Of a stretch of 5,812 nt of DNA, positions 5,646-5,812 are shown in pieces; position 1 is the first letter of the stretch, and every line of letters begins with the position of its first letter. Position numbers and translations under genes: made by a program. Origin of the DNA: Terriglobia bacterium (lineage in GTDB: Bacteria > Acidobacteriota > Terriglobia > UBA7540); assembly GCA_022866195.1 (NCBI GenBank), contig JALHUF010000373.1:1-5812 (forward strand). Direction: 5' to 3'. Under the pieces are notes generated by a model. That model was not told the DNA's origin, made no database searches, and was given only the letters and a program-made list of their open reading frames with translations.

Positions 5646-5812
5646 AGGCGGCGAGCTTCCTCGCCGCCGCGATCACTTTCTGCGCATTCGGCAAGAAGTA
5701 TTCCTCGAGCGGCGGCGAGTAAGGAAGCGGCACGTCCACAGCCGTCACCCGCAGGATCGGCGCATCGAGCCACTCGAATGCGAGCTCGTTGATGCGCGCC
5801 GTGATCTCGCCC
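5641..5812 (-). CDS. C-terminal part of 2-oxo acid dehydrogenase E1 component, beta subunit (5' end outside window)
   Basis: Reading the minus strand from 5811 to the TGA at 5643-5641 gives 56 residues, GEITARINELAFEWLDAPIL to KVIAAARKLAAY. The pattern aligns with the C-terminal transketolase-like domain of split E1 beta subunits: E-x-x-ARI-x-E-x-AFEWLDAP, then RVTAVDVPLPYSPPLEEYFLP, then a last helix ending in Ala/Lys residues. With E1 alpha, this subunit performs the thiamin-diphosphate-dependent decarboxylation of a 2-oxo acid and hands the acyl group to the E2 lipoyl arm. The gene precedes E2 on the same strand, as expected for a pyruvate or branched-chain 2-oxo acid dehydrogenase operon. 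Substrate specificity cannot be read from this fragment. The fragment is short and partial because the window ends, not because the gene is broken. Confidence 0.9.
   Translation of the reverse strand, partial: GEITARINELAFEWLDAPILRVTAVDVPLPYSPPLEEYFLPNAQKVIAAARKLAAY

Noticed and set aside
5541..5792. 83-residue plus-strand frame across the repeat array and the E1 beta end
   Set aside because: Its His/Asn/Ser repeats are translation of the 8-nt repeat array, and its end lies antisense to the E1 beta frame.

Overview
The window is high-GC bacterial DNA, probably from an Acidobacteriota genome (Terriglobia-like). That placement is an inference. It rests on the HipA-like kinase/DUF3037 gene pair, on the style of the small hypothetical genes, and on two kinds of intergenic repeat that I associate with such genomes: an 8-nt ATTGAGTG tandem repeat and a paired-hairpin repeat. 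No rRNA, tRNA, transposase, integrase or convincing CRISPR array is visible.

Layout. (1) Positions 1-312 hold the 3' end of a plus-strand gene whose product runs from glutamate-rich through Pro/Ala-rich to a histone H1-like Lys/Ala tail. A GC-rich hairpin follows it. (2) Positions 532-2172 hold a two-gene plus-strand unit: a HipA-like kinase-fold protein and, 24 nt later, a DUF3037 protein. (3) Positions 2173-2729 have no convincing gene. They are visibly richer in A/T in the first half and contain a 32-nt imperfect direct repeat, a 10-nt direct repeat and a TA-rich palindrome cluster. (4) Positions 2730-2972 encode an 80-residue hypothetical protein, probably from a TTG start. (5) Positions 3112-4080 encode a membrane-anchored protein with a GGxxCC motif that is probably exported. 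(6) Positions 4081-4147 are a convergent junction filled by a two-hairpin repeat that also supplies the stop codon of the next gene. (7) The minus strand from 5812 to 4145 encodes the C-terminus of a 2-oxo acid dehydrogenase E1 beta subunit and then a complete lipoyl-bearing E2 acyltransferase. The two are separated by about 167 nt packed with an inverted array of 8-nt repeats.

How the genes work together. E1 beta and E2 are successive parts of one 2-oxo acid dehydrogenase complex, of pyruvate or branched-chain type. The split E1 argues against a classical 2-oxoglutarate dehydrogenase. The HipA-like/DUF3037 pair is very likely co-transcribed and functionally linked, but its biochemical role is not known to me. 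The other genes show no obvious functional link. The most unusual content is the uncharacterised kinase-like/DUF3037 module and the repeats that overlap gene ends. I found no clear evidence of a wholly new multi-gene system.
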